A stretch of DNA of 64,000 bases from Brenneria nigrifluens DSM 30175 = ATCC 13028 (GCF_005484965.1 NZ_CP034036.1:248001-312000); one strand, 5' to 3'; counted from the stretch's first letter, positions 23,656 through 33,686 are shown. The notes: a model not told the origin generated them from the letters alone. Program-made: numbers and translations.

Positions 23656-24381
23656 ATGGCAACGCATTTCAACGGCTTTTCCCAGCGGGGATTGACCTTT
23701 CTTCAGCAGGTACGCCAATACAACGATAAAGCGTGGTTTGATGAACATCGTGAAATTTACGATCGGCAATTAGTGGCTCCCTTTCGGGCATTGGTTGATG
23801 AGCTCAGCCTGACCATGTTGCAGATTGACGATCATTTTGAAACCCGCCCGGCCATCGGCAAAACGCTGTCCCGCATTCACCGCGATACCCGCTTTTCCCA
23901 TGATAAATCACGCTATCGCAGCCAAATGTGGCTGACGTTCAAGCGCACCCGTAAGGACTGGACGGATGCGCCGGTCTATTTCTTTGAGATAGCGCCGGAT
24001 TTATGGCGCTATGGCCTGGGGTATTACAGCGCGACGCGCAACACCATGGAGCTGTTCCGCCAAACGCTGCGCGGCAATCCGCAGCGCTTTCTTGCGGCGG
24101 CGAGCTGTTTACAGGATCGGTTTAAGCTGGAAGGGGAAAGTTACAAACGTCCGCTGATAAAAGAGCTGCCGCCGGAACTGACCGACTGGTATAACCGCAA
24201 ATCCTTAGCCGCCATTTGTACCCGCCAGGATATGGAAGCGCTCTTCTCCGCCGAGCTGGCCGCGACCCTGGCGCAGGGTTTTACCCAACTCGAACCGCTC
24301 TATCGCTATTTGATGGAAATCGAAACCATGAAAAAAGCCGCGCAGGAAACGCAGGCGTCAGGCGAGCGTTATCTTGGCTGA
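23656..24381 (+). CDS. DUF2461 family protein
   Basis: A 241-residue protein of the DUF2461/TIGR02453 family, recognised by the opening GFSQRGLTFLQQVRQYNDKAWFDEHREIYD and by RIHRDTRFSHDKSRYRSQMWLTFKR near residues 75-100. The family is widespread and its biochemical role is unknown. There is no signal peptide or membrane segment, so it is probably cytoplasmic. It stands between ilvA and a convergent nuclease gene, a place where E. coli has no such gene. The ribosome site is weak. Function should not be inferred from context. Confidence 0.85.
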   Translation: MATHFNGFSQRGLTFLQQVRQYNDKAWFDEHREIYDRQLVAPFRALVDELSLTMLQIDDHFETRPAIGKTLSRIHRDTRFSHDKSRYRSQMWLTFKRTRKDWTDAPVYFFEIAPDLWRYGLGYYSATRNTMELFRQTLRGNPQRFLAAASCLQDRFKLEGESYKRPLIKELPPELTDWYNRKSLAAICTRQDMEALFSAELAATLAQGFTQLEPLYRYLMEIETMKKAAQETQASGERYLG

Positions 24382-24390
24382 AACGACCCG

Positions 24391-24849
24391 TCAGTGCGTC
24401 CGGCGGTACTCCCAGGGGGCCTGCGGATAGGGGGGACGCCACAGACCCAGCCGTTGGCGGCGGGCGGCGTTTTCACTGCTCATTAACTGGCGGTCGTTAC
24501 GGTAGTCTCGGTACACCCACGCGTGGCCGTTGCGCAGCAGATCCAGATTGATATTGTTATTCCGGTAATAGACCGTGCCGAGGTAGCGGCCGTAGCGATC
24601 CTTTTCCTCATACTGAATCGTCACCCGTTTTCCGCCGACCCGCCTGTCCAGCGCGCGGCGGGACGCCTTGCCGTACGGTTGGCGATATTCCGGCGCATCA
24701 ATGCCCAACATGCGGATACGGTAGTCAACGCCGTTGTGGCGCACCAGGAGGGTGTCGCCGTCAACGACTTTCACCACCTTGCCGCTGAGCGTCGCCGCCG
24801 GCGCGGGGGCGGAGAACAGCAATATCGCCGCCAGCAAATACGATTTCAT
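24391..24849 (-). CDS. Secreted thermonuclease (SNase-like) family protein
   Basis: A 152-residue protein with a signal peptide (MKSYLLAAILLFSAPAPA, cleavage near residue 18-19) and one staphylococcal-nuclease OB-fold. The catalytic pattern is complete: KVVDGDT, YRIRMLGIDAPEY (Arg, Asp and Glu of the active site) and YEEKDRYGRYLG (second Arg). A periplasmic or secreted Ca-dependent nuclease active on DNA and RNA is the likely product. AAGGAAGG precedes the ATG. The gene is convergent with the DUF2461 gene and in the same direction as ilvY. It is absent at this place in E. coli. Confidence 0.88.
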   Translation of the reverse strand: MKSYLLAAILLFSAPAPAATLSGKVVKVVDGDTLLVRHNGVDYRIRMLGIDAPEYRQPYGKASRRALDRRVGGKRVTIQYEEKDRYGRYLGTVYYRNNNINLDLLRNGHAWVYRDYRNDRQLMSSENAARRQRLGLWRPPYPQAPWEYRRTH

Positions 24850-24910
24850 CGATACCTTCCTTGTGGCCGAGCGGACAAGATAAATAGCCTACGCCGCGAG
24901 GGGGGAAATT

Positions 24911-25801
24911 TTATGATTTTCCCCGCAGCGTTTCCCAGAACGCGGCGATTAACGGCTCGCTTAGCCGCTTTTTCTGCACGCATACGCCCAGGTCCAGCGG
25001 CTCCATCGCATTTTCGGCAAAAACCGAGACGCGGTTGCGCACCGGCTCCGGGCTGTTTTCCAGCACCACGTCCGGGATCAGCGCGATGCCGCAGCCCAGC
25101 GCCACCATCGACACCATCGCCTCGTGGCCAGACACGGTGGCGTAAATCTGCGGATTGGCGATATGGCGGCGGCGAAACCACAGTTCGATACGCTTCCGTA
25201 CCGGCCCGTGTTCCGGCAGAATAAACGGGATTTGCGCCCAGTCGGTGTCGGGCTGCTTCACCTGCGCCTGAACCGGGCAGGGCAGCGCCGGAATAATCAA
25301 TGACAGCGGGATGCTGCCGATGGGCATAAAGTCCACGCTGGCGGGCAGCGTCTCCGGATGTCCGGCGATACCCAAATCGGCGTCGTTGGATTGTACCTTA
25401 TCGACGGCGTCGGCGGCGTCGCCGGTGGTCAGTTTAATCTCCACCAGCGGATGCTGGGCGCGGAAGCGATCCAGGATCGGCGGCAAATGGCTGTAGGCGG
25501 CGGTGACGGAGCAAAAAATACGCAGTTCGCCGCTTAGCGACGGCCCGCGCTGACCGATAAGGTGCCGCAACTGCTGGTATTGCAGCAGCGTCTGCTGGGC
25601 GAACAGTTTCAGATGTTCTCCCGCATCGGTTAGCTGCACGGTGCGGTTATCGCGCTGAAACAGGGTTTGACCGAGGTCTTCCTCCAGCCGTTGAATCTGT
25701 CGCGACAGCGTGGAAGGGCTGATATGCATCGCTTTGGCCGTGCGGCCGAAATGGCGGCTTTCCGCCAAATGGAGAAACAATTTGAGATCACGTAAATCCA
25801 T
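24911..25801 (-). CDS. ilvY: LysR-family activator IlvY
   Basis: A 296-residue LysR-type regulator (297 in E. coli). The helix-turn-helix is in FGRTAKAMHISPSTLSRQIQRLEEDLG (about residues 17-43) and the effector domain follows. IlvY activates the divergent ilvC when its substrates acetolactate or acetohydroxybutyrate accumulate, and represses itself. The divergent ilvY-ilvC pair with a 167-base shared promoter region is as in E. coli, which makes the assignment firm. Confidence 0.96.
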   Translation of the reverse strand: MDLRDLKLFLHLAESRHFGRTAKAMHISPSTLSRQIQRLEEDLGQTLFQRDNRTVQLTDAGEHLKLFAQQTLLQYQQLRHLIGQRGPSLSGELRIFCSVTAAYSHLPPILDRFRAQHPLVEIKLTTGDAADAVDKVQSNDADLGIAGHPETLPASVDFMPIGSIPLSLIIPALPCPVQAQVKQPDTDWAQIPFILPEHGPVRKRIELWFRRRHIANPQIYATVSGHEAMVSMVALGCGIALIPDVVLENSPEPVRNRVSVFAENAMEPLDLGVCVQKKRLSEPLIAAFWETLRGKS

Positions 25802-25824
25802 GCGCGGCGAGCCTCGATTTTATC

Positions 25825-25890
25825 TTGCAGATCTTGCAATATGACGTTGTTAATATATCAATTTAAGCAACGCATTTCCTGTCATATGAT
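25825..25890 (+). promoter_or_regulatory. ilvY-ilvC promoter/operator region
   Basis: The ilvC -10 TATGAT (25885-25890) has only a poor -35 (TTTAAG at 25862, 17-base spacer), as expected of an activated promoter. Repeated TTGCA/GCAA half-sites at 25825, 25834 and 25867 in an AT-rich tract are candidates for the two IlvY operators. Site boundaries are inferred. Confidence 0.5.
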
Positions 25891-25968
25891 GAGTGCCATC
25901 ATGGTTTCCCATCTGGCGGGAAACCTTTCCCGAATAACAGACAAACAAAACAGTATACGGAGCATGAC

Positions 25969-27447
25969 ATGGCTAACTATTTCAACACATTGAACCTGCG
26001 TCAGCAGCTGGCGCAATTGGGTCAGTGTCGTTTTATGGGTCGTGACGAATTCGCCGATGAAGCGGGTTACCTGAAAGGTAAAAAAGTGGTGATCGTCGGC
26101 TGTGGCGCCCAGGGGCTGAACCAAGGGCTGAATATGCGTGACTCCGGTCTGGATATCGCTTACGCCTTGCGCCAGGAAGCAATCGCCGAGAAGCGCGCCT
26201 CATGGCGTAAAGCCACCGAAAACGGCTTTACCGTCGGCACTTATGAAGAACTGATCCCGCAGGCCGATCTGGTGGTTAACCTGACGCCGGACAAACAGCA
26301 CTCCGCGGTGGTTCAGGCGGTTCAGCCGCTGATGAAGCAGGGCGCGGCGCTGGGTTACTCCCACGGCTTCAATATCGTTGAAGTGGGCGAGCAGATTCGT
26401 AAAGATATCACCGTGGTGATGGTGGCGCCGAAGTGCCCCGGCACCGAAGTGCGTGAAGAGTACAAACGCGGTTTCGGTGTGCCGACGCTGATCGCCGTCC
26501 ACCCGGAAAACGATCCGCAGGGCGAAGGCATGGCGATCGCCAAAGCCTGGGCCGCGGCGACCGGCGGTCATCGCGCCGGCGTGCTGCAATCCTCTTTCGT
26601 GGCCGAAGTGAAGTCCGACCTGATGGGCGAGCAGACCATCCTGTGCGGCATGTTGCAGGCGGGTTCTCTGCTGAGCTTCGACAAGCTGGTGGCTGACGGC
26701 GCGGATGCCGCCTATGCGGAAAAACTGGTGCAGTTCGGCTGGGAAACCATTACCGAAGCGCTGAAGCAGGGCGGCATTACGCTGATGATGGACCGCCTGT
26801 CCAACCCGGCGAAACTGCGCGCTTATGCGCTGTCCGAACAGCTGAAAGAGATTATGGCGCCGCTGTTCCAGAAACATATGGACGACATCATCTCCGGCGA
26901 ATTCTCCAGCGGCATGATGGCGGACTGGGCCAACGATGACGTCAAACTGCTGACCTGGCGCGAGGAAACCGGCAAAACGGCGTTTGAAAACGCGCCGCAG
27001 TTTGACGGTAAAATCGCCGAGCAGGAATACTTCGACCACGGCGTGTTGCTGATCGCCATGGTGAAAGCCGGGGTTGAGCTGGCGTTCGAAACCATGGTCA
27101 GCGCGGGCATCATCGAAGAGTCCGCCTACTACGAATCGCTGCATGAGCTGCCGCTGATTGCCAACACCATCGCCCGTAAGCGTCTGTACGAAATGAACGT
27201 GGTGATTTCCGATACCGCCGAGTACGGCAACTACCTGTTCGCCAACGCCGCGGTTCCGCTGCTGCAAGAGAAGTTCATGTCTTCGCTGCAGCCGGGCGAT
27301 CTGGGTAAAGCCGTTGCGGCCACCGAAGTGGATAACGCCCAGCTGCGCGATGTCAATGAAGCCATCCGCAACCACCCGATCGAAGCGGTCGGCCGTACGC
27401 TGCGCGGCTATATGACCGATATGAAACGTATCGCCGTCGCCGGTTAA
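25969..27447 (+). CDS. ilvC: Ketol-acid reductoisomerase IlvC
   Basis: A 492-residue class II (long-form) NADPH enzyme that isomerises and reduces acetolactate and acetohydroxybutyrate, the second step of branched-chain amino acid synthesis. The nucleotide-binding motif is [16 protein letters not shown] (about residues 38-53). Mg-binding acidic residues lie in [15 protein letters not shown] and in the duplicated knotted C-terminal domain typical of class II. GGAG precedes the ATG. It is divergent from ilvY and controlled by it in E. coli. Confidence 0.97.
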   Translation: MANYFNTLNLRQQLAQLGQCRFMGRDEFADEAGYLKGKKVVIVGCGAQGLNQGLNMRDSGLDIAYALRQEAIAEKRASWRKATENGFTVGTYEELIPQADLVVNLTPDKQHSAVVQAVQPLMKQGAALGYSHGFNIVEVGEQIRKDITVVMVAPKCPGTEVREEYKRGFGVPTLIAVHPENDPQGEGMAIAKAWAAATGGHRAGVLQSSFVAEVKSDLMGEQTILCGMLQAGSLLSFDKLVADGADAAYAEKLVQFGWETITEALKQGGITLMMDRLSNPAKLRAYALSEQLKEIMAPLFQKHMDDIISGEFSSGMMADWANDDVKLLTWREETGKTAFENAPQFDGKIAEQEYFDHGVLLIAMVKAGVELAFETMVSAGIIEESAYYESLHELPLIANTIARKRLYEMNVVISDTAEYGNYLFANAAVPLLQEKFMSSLQPGDLGKAVAATEVDNAQLRDVNEAIRNHPIEAVGRTLRGYMTDMKRIAVAG

Positions 27448-27473
27448 GTTTACCCCTCGGCTCAATACGTCAA

Positions 27474-27645
27474 GGCACCGCGTTCGCGGTGCCTCAGGCC
27501 ATTGACAAAGCTCGTTATTAGGGAGAGCGTGGCGAGGGGCCGTAGCAGCGTAAGCCGCCGGAGCGCCCCTCGGTACGGTAGGCCCGGGTATCGCCGACTT
27601 ACAGGCGACTTTGTCAGCAATCTCAGGCACCGCGTTCGCGGTGCC
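27474..27645. repeat. Duplicated terminator hairpin flanking an inverted-repeat unit
   Basis: The 20-base self-complementary hairpin GGCACCGCGTTCGCGGTGCC occurs at 27474-27493 and again at 27626-27645. The 130 bases between are themselves partly symmetric: ATTGACAAAG near the left end faces CTTTGTCAGCAAT near the right end, and CGAGGGGC (27533) faces GCCCCTCG (27575). It contains no gene. It looks like a small palindromic repeat unit or MITE-like insertion into the ilvC terminator with duplication of the hairpin. Confidence 0.65.
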
Positions 27646-27650
27646 TTTTT
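27626..27650 (+). terminator. Distal terminator copy after ilvC
   Basis: The second copy of the hairpin is followed by TTTTT, which makes it a complete intrinsic terminator for ilvC. The first copy (27474-27493) lacks the T-run. Confidence 0.75.
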
Positions 27651-27678
27651 GTATACAAGAAACGGGCGCGGCGGCGGA

Positions 27679-29172
27679 TCAGACTTCCTTGATGGATCTG
27701 AATTCCGTTTCCGCTTGCTGGAAGCGTTCGGTAATCGCCTTGGACGGCGCCCGTCCCAGCAGGCTGACCACAAAGATGGTCACGCAGTTGAACAGGAAGC
27801 CGGGGATGATTTCATACAGCCCCAGAAAGCCGTAGTGTTTCCAGATTAGCACGGTGGCCGCGCCGACGATCATGCCGAACAGCGCGCCGTTGCGGGTCAT
27901 GCGCGGCCACAGCAGCGAGATCAGGATAACCGGGCCGAATGCGGCGCCAAAACCGGCCCAGGCGTAGCTGACCAGCCCCAGCACGCGGTTTTCCGGGTTG
28001 GCGGACAGGGCGATAGCGATAACCGCCACCAGCAGCACCATGGCGCGGCCTACCCACACCAGCTCTTTCTGGCTGGCGTTTTTACGCAGGAAGGGTTTGT
28101 ACAAATCCTCGGTGATGGCGCTGGAGCACACCAGCAGCTGGCAACTGAGGGTACTCATCACCGCCGCCAGGATGGCCGACAGCAATACGCCGGCGATCCA
28201 CGGATTGAATAACAGCATGGCCAACTCGATAAACACGCGTTCACTGTTCTGCGAAACGTTGCCCGCCTGTTCCGGGTGGTTGGAAAAATAGGCGATGCCG
28301 AAGAAGCCGACGGTCACCGCCCCGGCCAGACAGAGGATCATCCAGGTCATGCTGATGCGTCTGGCGCTGTGAATGATGTGGTGGGAATCGGCGGCCATAA
28401 AGCGCGCCAGAATGTGCGGCTGGCCGAAATAGCCCAGTCCCCAGCCCATCAGTGAAATAATCGCAATGAAATTCAATCCCTTGAACATATCCAGATTGGC
28501 GGGATTTTTCGCTTCGATCACCATCAGCGAGGTATCGATGCCCCCCAGCGCCAGGATCACCATCACCGGCGTCAGGATCAGGGCGAAAATCATCAGGCTG
28601 GCCTGTACGGTGTCCGTCCAGCTTACGGCGAGAAACCCGCCGATAAAGGTGTAGGCGATGGTGGCGGCTGCGCCCGCCCACAGCGCGGCGCCGTAGCTCA
28701 TGTTGAAGGTGCTTTCAAACAGGCGGGCGCCGGCCACCACGCCGGAGGCGCAGTAAATGGTGAAAAAGATCAGAATAACCACCGCGGAGATCACCCGCAG
28801 CAGCTTGCTGTTGTCCTCGAAGCGGTGAGTGAAATAGTCCGGCAGGGTCAGCGCGTTGTGGTTGACTTCGGTGTGCACGCGCAAACGGCCGGCCACCCAC
28901 TTCCAGTTGAGGTAAGCGCCGATGATCAGGCCGATGGCGATCCAGCTTTCGGAAATGCCGGAAATGAAAATCGCCCCCGGCAGCCCCATCAATAGCCAGC
29001 CGCTCATATCCGACGCGCCGGCGGAGAGGGCGGTGACCAGGCTGCCCATGCGGCGTCCGCCCAGAATGTAATCGCCGAAATTGTGCGTGGCGCGATAGGC
29101 GAACAGGCCGATAAGTACCATCCCGAAAATATACACCAGAAAAGTCACCAGCATTGGTGTGCTCATTGTCAT
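27679..29172 (-). CDS. putP: Sodium/proline symporter PutP
   Basis: A 497-residue inner-membrane Na+/proline symporter of the SSS family, with about 13 membrane helices. It follows E. coli PutP closely, including SAGASDMSGWLLMGLPGA (helix II, substrate and Na+ site) and GGFLAVSWTDTVQASLM. The ATG 29172 (MTMSTPMLVTFLVYIFGM) is chosen because GGAGAG lies just upstream and E. coli starts there; the open frame extends 41 codons further upstream without homology. Divergent from putA, with GTTGCA operators between, so proline induction through PutA is expected. Its 3' end abuts the ilvC terminator region. Confidence 0.96.
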   Translation of the reverse strand: MTMSTPMLVTFLVYIFGMVLIGLFAYRATHNFGDYILGGRRMGSLVTALSAGASDMSGWLLMGLPGAIFISGISESWIAIGLIIGAYLNWKWVAGRLRVHTEVNHNALTLPDYFTHRFEDNSKLLRVISAVVILIFFTIYCASGVVAGARLFESTFNMSYGAALWAGAAATIAYTFIGGFLAVSWTDTVQASLMIFALILTPVMVILALGGIDTSLMVIEAKNPANLDMFKGLNFIAIISLMGWGLGYFGQPHILARFMAADSHHIIHSARRISMTWMILCLAGAVTVGFFGIAYFSNHPEQAGNVSQNSERVFIELAMLLFNPWIAGVLLSAILAAVMSTLSCQLLVCSSAITEDLYKPFLRKNASQKELVWVGRAMVLLVAVIAIALSANPENRVLGLVSYAWAGFGAAFGPVILISLLWPRMTRNGALFGMIVGAATVLIWKHYGFLGLYEIIPGFLFNCVTIFVVSLLGRAPSKAITERFQQAETEFRSIKEV

Positions 29173-29278
29173 TTCACTCTCCACGTTCGTTATTATTCGC
29201 GCACCGTTGTGGTTGCGATAAACCCTGGCTTTCCACTCTGGCCGGAACGGGGCGCAGAGCAGAAGGGATGTGTTATCG

Positions 29279-29284
29279 GTTGCA
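29279..29284. promoter_or_regulatory. Candidate PutA operator near putP
   Basis: GTTGCA, the core recognised by the PutA ribbon-helix-helix domain, about 110 bases before the putP start. A single copy here, so weaker than the pair near putA. Confidence 0.5.
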
Positions 29285-29579
29285 ATAAGTGCCACTCGTC
29301 TTGGCGGCCGTTGGTTATCCTAGTTGAGCGAGTGCGTTACCAACAGGATTTTTAACATATGAATTACATATTTCTCCCTCCACATCACATTTCCCATAAT
29401 CGGTCCGGCCGCAAATCACACCGGCGATCGCACGTTATAATCCCTTGATAATGATACGGGTAAGAGCTTGTTATACGGGTACTTCTTTTCTTCGCCGGCG
29501 GTGCGAGCCGTTTCCCAGCGCGGCGAAATGTTAACAATGGCGAAAATAATTATCTTGTGTACGTCCCTTATTTAACAAG

Positions 29580-29597
29580 GTTGCACAAAGTTGCAAC
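29580..29597. promoter_or_regulatory. PutA operators near putA
   Basis: Two GTTGCA cores at 29580-29585 and 29590-29595; the second is part of the palindrome GTTGCAAC. They lie about 55-70 bases before the putA start. In E. coli PutA binds such cores in the put control region and represses both genes when proline is absent. Confidence 0.75.
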
Positions 29598-29650
29598 ATG
29601 GCCGATATTGACGTGGCCGATATTTACTTTTAATCACTGGAGTGGAGCGA

Positions 29651-32600
29651 ATGGGTTCTACCACGATGGGCGTCAAACTCGACGAGGCAACGCGCGACCG
29701 CATCAAGGCTGCTGCGCAGCGCATCGATCGCACGCCGCACTGGCTGATCAAACAGGCCGTTTTCAACTACCTCGAACGCCTGGAAAGCGACGCCGATACT
29801 CCTGAGATACCGCAATCGGCCACGTCCGGCCACATTGAAGCGGAAGAGATTATGCCGCAATCTCAGGAAGAAGAAACCCATCAACCGTTTTTGGATTTTG
29901 CCGAACAGGTTTTGCCCCAGTCGGTGATTCGCGCCGCCATCACCGCCTCCTACCGCCGTCCGGAAACGGAACTGGTGCCGATGTTGCTTGAACAGGCGAA
30001 ACTTCCCGACGAAATGGCGCAATCTACCCATAAAATGGCCTATCGCCTCGCCGAGCGGCTGCGCGGGCAAAAAGGGGCCGCCGGCCGTGCAGGCATGGTG
30101 CAGGGGCTGCTACAGGAATTTTCGCTCTCCTCTCAGGAGGGCGTGGCGCTGATGTGCCTGGCCGAAGCCTTACTGCGCATTCCGGACAAGCCGACCCGCG
30201 ATGCGCTGATCCGCGACAAAATCAGCGGCGGAGACTGGCACGCCCATCTCGGCAACAGCCCGTCGCTGTTCGTCAACGCCGCCACCTGGGGGCTGCTGTT
30301 TACCGGCAAGCTGGTCGCCACCCATAACGAAGCCAACCTGTCGAGCTCGCTTAACCGCATCATCGGCAAACGCGGCGAACCGCTGATCCGCAAAGGGGTG
30401 GATATGGCGATGCGCCTGATGGGGGAGCAGTTCGTCACCGGCGAAACCATCGCCGAGGCGCTGGCGAACGCCGGCAAGCTGGAAGCGCAGGGATTCCGCT
30501 ACTCCTACGATATGCTGGGCGAAGCCGCGCTGACGGAAAAAGACGCCGCGGCTTACCTGGTCTCCTACCAACAGGCGATCCACGCCATCGGCAAAGCCTC
30601 CAACGGGCGCGGAATCTATGAGGGGCCGGGCATTTCCATCAAGCTCTCCGCCCTGCATCCCCGCTATAGCCGGGCGCAGTACCAGCGCGTGCTGGATGAG
30701 CTATACCCGCGTCTGCTGTCGCTGACGTTGCTGGCCCGCCATTACGATATCGGTATCAATATCGACGCGGAAGAGGCCGATCGGCTGGAGATTTCCCTCG
30801 ATCTGCTGGAAAAACTCTGTTTCGAACCGCAGCTCGCCGGCTGGAACGGCATCGGGTTTGTTATTCAGGCCTATCAGAAGCGCTGTCCGTTCGTTATCGA
30901 CGCCCTGATCGACATGGCGCAGCGCAGCCGCCGGCGGCTGATGATCCGCCTGGTGAAAGGCGCCTACTGGGACAGCGAAATCAAATGGGCGCAGGTGGAC
31001 GGTCTGGAAGGCTATCCGGTCTATACGCGCAAGGTCTATACCGATGTCTCCTATCTGGCCTGCGCGCGTAAGCTGCTGGCGGCGCCGAATCTGATTTATC
31101 CCCAGTTCGCCACCCACAACGCCCACACCCTGAGCGCCATTTATCACCTGGCCGGCAACAACTACTACCCCGGCCAGTATGAGTTCCAGTGCCTGCACGG
31201 CATGGGTGAACCGCTGTATGAGCAGGTGGTGGGGAAGGCGGCGGACGGCAAACTGAACCGTCCGTGCCGCATCTACGCCCCGGTAGGTACCCATGAGACG
31301 TTGCTGGCCTATCTGGTGCGCCGCCTGCTGGAAAACGGCGCCAATACCTCTTTCGTCAACCGTATCGCCGACGCCGGCCTGCCGCTGGAAACGCTGGTGG
31401 CCGATCCGGTCAGCGATGTTGAAGCGCTGGCCGAGGCGGAAGGGCGTATCGGCCTGCCCCATCCGCGCATCCCGCTGCCGCGCCGGCTGTATGGCGACGG
31501 GCGCCCCAATTCCAGCGGGCTGGATTTGTCGAATGAGCACCGCCTTGCGTCCCTGTCCAGCGCGCTGCTGACCAGCGCGGCGCAGCCGTGGGAAGCGGGG
31601 CCGCTGATGGCCGACGAGTCTGAGCCGGGCGAGGCGCAGCCGATCGTCAACCCGGCGGACTCCGGCGATATTGTCGGCTATGTGCGCGAGGCCGGCGAAG
31701 CGGATGTCGAACGGGCGCTGGACGCCGCGCTAAACGGCGGCGCCATCTGGTTTGCCACGCCGCCGGCGGAGCGGGCGGCGGTGCTGAATAACGCGGCCTC
31801 GTTGATGGAGAGCCAATTGCAGCATCTGCTGGGGCTGCTGGTGCGCGAAGCGGGTAAAACCTTCGACAATGCGATAGCGGAAGTGCGTGAAGCTGTTGAT
31901 TTTCTACGTTATTACGCCAATCAGACGCGCGATTCGTTCGCCAATGAGACTCATCGGCCGCTGGGGCCGGTGGTCTGTATCAGCCCGTGGAACTTTCCGC
32001 TGGCGATTTTTACCGGTCAGGTGGCGGCGGCGCTGGCCGCCGGCAATAGCGTGTTGGCCAAACCGGCGGAACAAACGCCGCTGATCGCCGCCCAGGCGGT
32101 GCGTATCCTGCTGGAGGCGGGGGTGCCCGCCGGGGTGCTGCAACTGCTGCCGGGACGGGGCGAAACCGTCGGCGCGGCGCTGGTCGACGACAGCCGGATC
32201 CGCGGCGTGATGTTTACCGGCTCGACGGCGGTCGCCGGTTTGTTGCAGCGCAGCATCGCCGGGCGTCTCGATGCGCAGGGGCATCCCATCCCGTTTATTG
32301 CCGAAACCGGCGGGCTGAACGCGATGATTGTCGACTCGTCCGCGCTGACGGAACAGGTGGTGACCGACGTTATCGCCTCGGCTTTCGACAGCGCCGGCCA
32401 GCGTTGTTCGGCGCTGCGGATATTGTGTATCCAGGAGGACGCGGCGGAGCATACCTTGCAGATGCTGCGCGGCGCGATGGCCGAATACCGCATGGGGAAT
32501 CCCGAACGCCTCTCCACCGATATCGGGCCGCTGATCGACGCGGATGCCCGGCAGGCCGTCGAACGGCATATTCAGGCCATGCGGGCCAAAGGGCGCACGG

Positions 32601-33619
32601 TATTCCAGGCGGCGCGGCCGGAGGAGCGCCGGGAGTGGCAGCGCGGCACCTTCGTCAAGCCGACGCTGATTGAGCTGGAGAGTTTTGACGAATTGGAGCA
32701 GGAGGTATTCGGGCCGGTGTTGCATGTGGTGCGCTATCAGAGTCAGAACCTGAACGCGCTTATCGGGCAGATTAACGCGGCCGGCTACGGCCTGACGCTG
32801 GGCCTGCATACGCGCATTGATGAAACCATCGCCCGCGTGACCGGGGAAGCCCGCGTGGGGAATCAGTACGTCAACCGCAATATGGTGGGCGCGGTGGTGG
32901 GCGTTCAGCCGTTTGGCGGGGAGGGATTATCGGGCACCGGGCCGAAAGCGGGCGGGCCGCTGTATCTGTACCGCCTGCTGTCGCATCGCCCGGACGAGGC
33001 GGTGGCGCGGTGGCTGGCCGGACAGGATGGCGGCCAAACGGCGGATACCGCCGCGCGGGCGGCGTTGCAGGACGCGTTGCGGGCGTTTGAACAGTGGGCG
33101 CGGGACGAACAGCGCGACGATCTGGCCGCCCTTTGCCGGCGCTACGGCGAGAGCGGACTGGGCGGCACGACCTATCTGCTGCCGGGGCCGACTGGGGAGC
33201 GCAACAGCTATACGCTGGTGCCGCGCGAATGGGTGTTATGTCTGGCGGATGACGATCAGGATGCGCTGACGCAGCTCGCCGCCGTGCTGGCCGTCGGCGG
33301 CCGCGTCCTGTGGGTGGAGTCGACGGCGGGAAGAGGGTTGCACCGGCGTTTACCGCAGGCCGTGCAGTCGCGCATTCGCTTCAGTGACGACTGGCGGCAG
33401 GCGGAGCCGGCGTTTGACGCGGTGATCTATCACGGCGACGCCGATCGGCTGCGCCAGTTGAGCCAGCAATTGGCCGAGCGCGAGGGGCCGATCGTTTCCG
33501 TACAGGGATTTGCCCGCGGCGAGAGCGGAATTCTGCTGGAGCGGTTGCTGCATGAGCGGGCGCTGAGCATCAATACCGCCGCCGCCGGCGGCAATGCCAG
33601 CCTGATGACCATTGGCTAG
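29651..33619 (+). CDS. putA: Trifunctional proline utilisation protein PutA
   Basis: A 1322-residue protein (1320 in E. coli) that oxidises proline to glutamate and also represses the put genes. The N-terminal ribbon-helix-helix (TTMGVKLDEATRDRIKAAAQ) binds DNA. The FAD proline dehydrogenase barrel spans about 260-570 (RLMIRLVKGAYWD, FATHNAHT). The P5C dehydrogenase domain spans about 640-1120, with NAD motif ISPWNFPLAIF, general base in IAETGGLNAM and catalytic cysteine near residue 918 (SAGQRCSALR). The start ATG 29651 matches E. coli; a GTG three codons upstream is rejected. It shuttles between DNA and the inner membrane according to flavin redox state. Confidence 0.97.
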   Translation: MGSTTMGVKLDEATRDRIKAAAQRIDRTPHWLIKQAVFNYLERLESDADTPEIPQSATSGHIEAEEIMPQSQEEETHQPFLDFAEQVLPQSVIRAAITASYRRPETELVPMLLEQAKLPDEMAQSTHKMAYRLAERLRGQKGAAGRAGMVQGLLQEFSLSSQEGVALMCLAEALLRIPDKPTRDALIRDKISGGDWHAHLGNSPSLFVNAATWGLLFTGKLVATHNEANLSSSLNRIIGKRGEPLIRKGVDMAMRLMGEQFVTGETIAEALANAGKLEAQGFRYSYDMLGEAALTEKDAAAYLVSYQQAIHAIGKASNGRGIYEGPGISIKLSALHPRYSRAQYQRVLDELYPRLLSLTLLARHYDIGINIDAEEADRLEISLDLLEKLCFEPQLAGWNGIGFVIQAYQKRCPFVIDALIDMAQRSRRRLMIRLVKGAYWDSEIKWAQVDGLEGYPVYTRKVYTDVSYLACARKLLAAPNLIYPQFATHNAHTLSAIYHLAGNNYYPGQYEFQCLHGMGEPLYEQVVGKAADGKLNRPCRIYAPVGTHETLLAYLVRRLLENGANTSFVNRIADAGLPLETLVADPVSDVEALAEAEGRIGLPHPRIPLPRRLYGDGRPNSSGLDLSNEHRLASLSSALLTSAAQPWEAGPLMADESEPGEAQPIVNPADSGDIVGYVREAGEADVERALDAALNGGAIWFATPPAERAAVLNNAASLMESQLQHLLGLLVREAGKTFDNAIAEVREAVDFLRYYANQTRDSFANETHRPLGPVVCISPWNFPLAIFTGQVAAALAAGNSVLAKPAEQTPLIAAQAVRILLEAGVPAGVLQLLPGRGETVGAALVDDSRIRGVMFTGSTAVAGLLQRSIAGRLDAQGHPIPFIAETGGLNAMIVDSSALTEQVVTDVIASAFDSAGQRCSALRILCIQEDAAEHTLQMLRGAMAEYRMGNPERLSTDIGPLIDADARQAVERHIQAMRAKGRTVFQAARPEERREWQRGTFVKPTLIELESFDELEQEVFGPVLHVVRYQSQNLNALIGQINAAGYGLTLGLHTRIDETIARVTGEARVGNQYVNRNMVGAVVGVQPFGGEGLSGTGPKAGGPLYLYRLLSHRPDEAVARWLAGQDGGQTADTAARAALQDALRAFEQWARDEQRDDLAALCRRYGESGLGGTTYLLPGPTGERNSYTLVPREWVLCLADDDQDALTQLAAVLAVGGRVLWVESTAGRGLHRRLPQAVQSRIRFSDDWRQAEPAFDAVIYHGDADRLRQLSQQLAEREGPIVSVQGFARGESGILLERLLHERALSINTAAAGGNASLMTIG

Positions 33620-33686
33620 GTCCGGGAGCTCTCGCGCCGGCTTTCTGCTACAATCGCCGTTCGTTTGATGAGTGAGCAATATCGTT

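Noticed and set aside
24523..25224. Long plus-strand frame opposite the nuclease and ilvY
   Set aside because: It is the antisense shadow of two recognised genes with strong codon bias; its residues are dominated by Arg, Ala and Pro with no domain.
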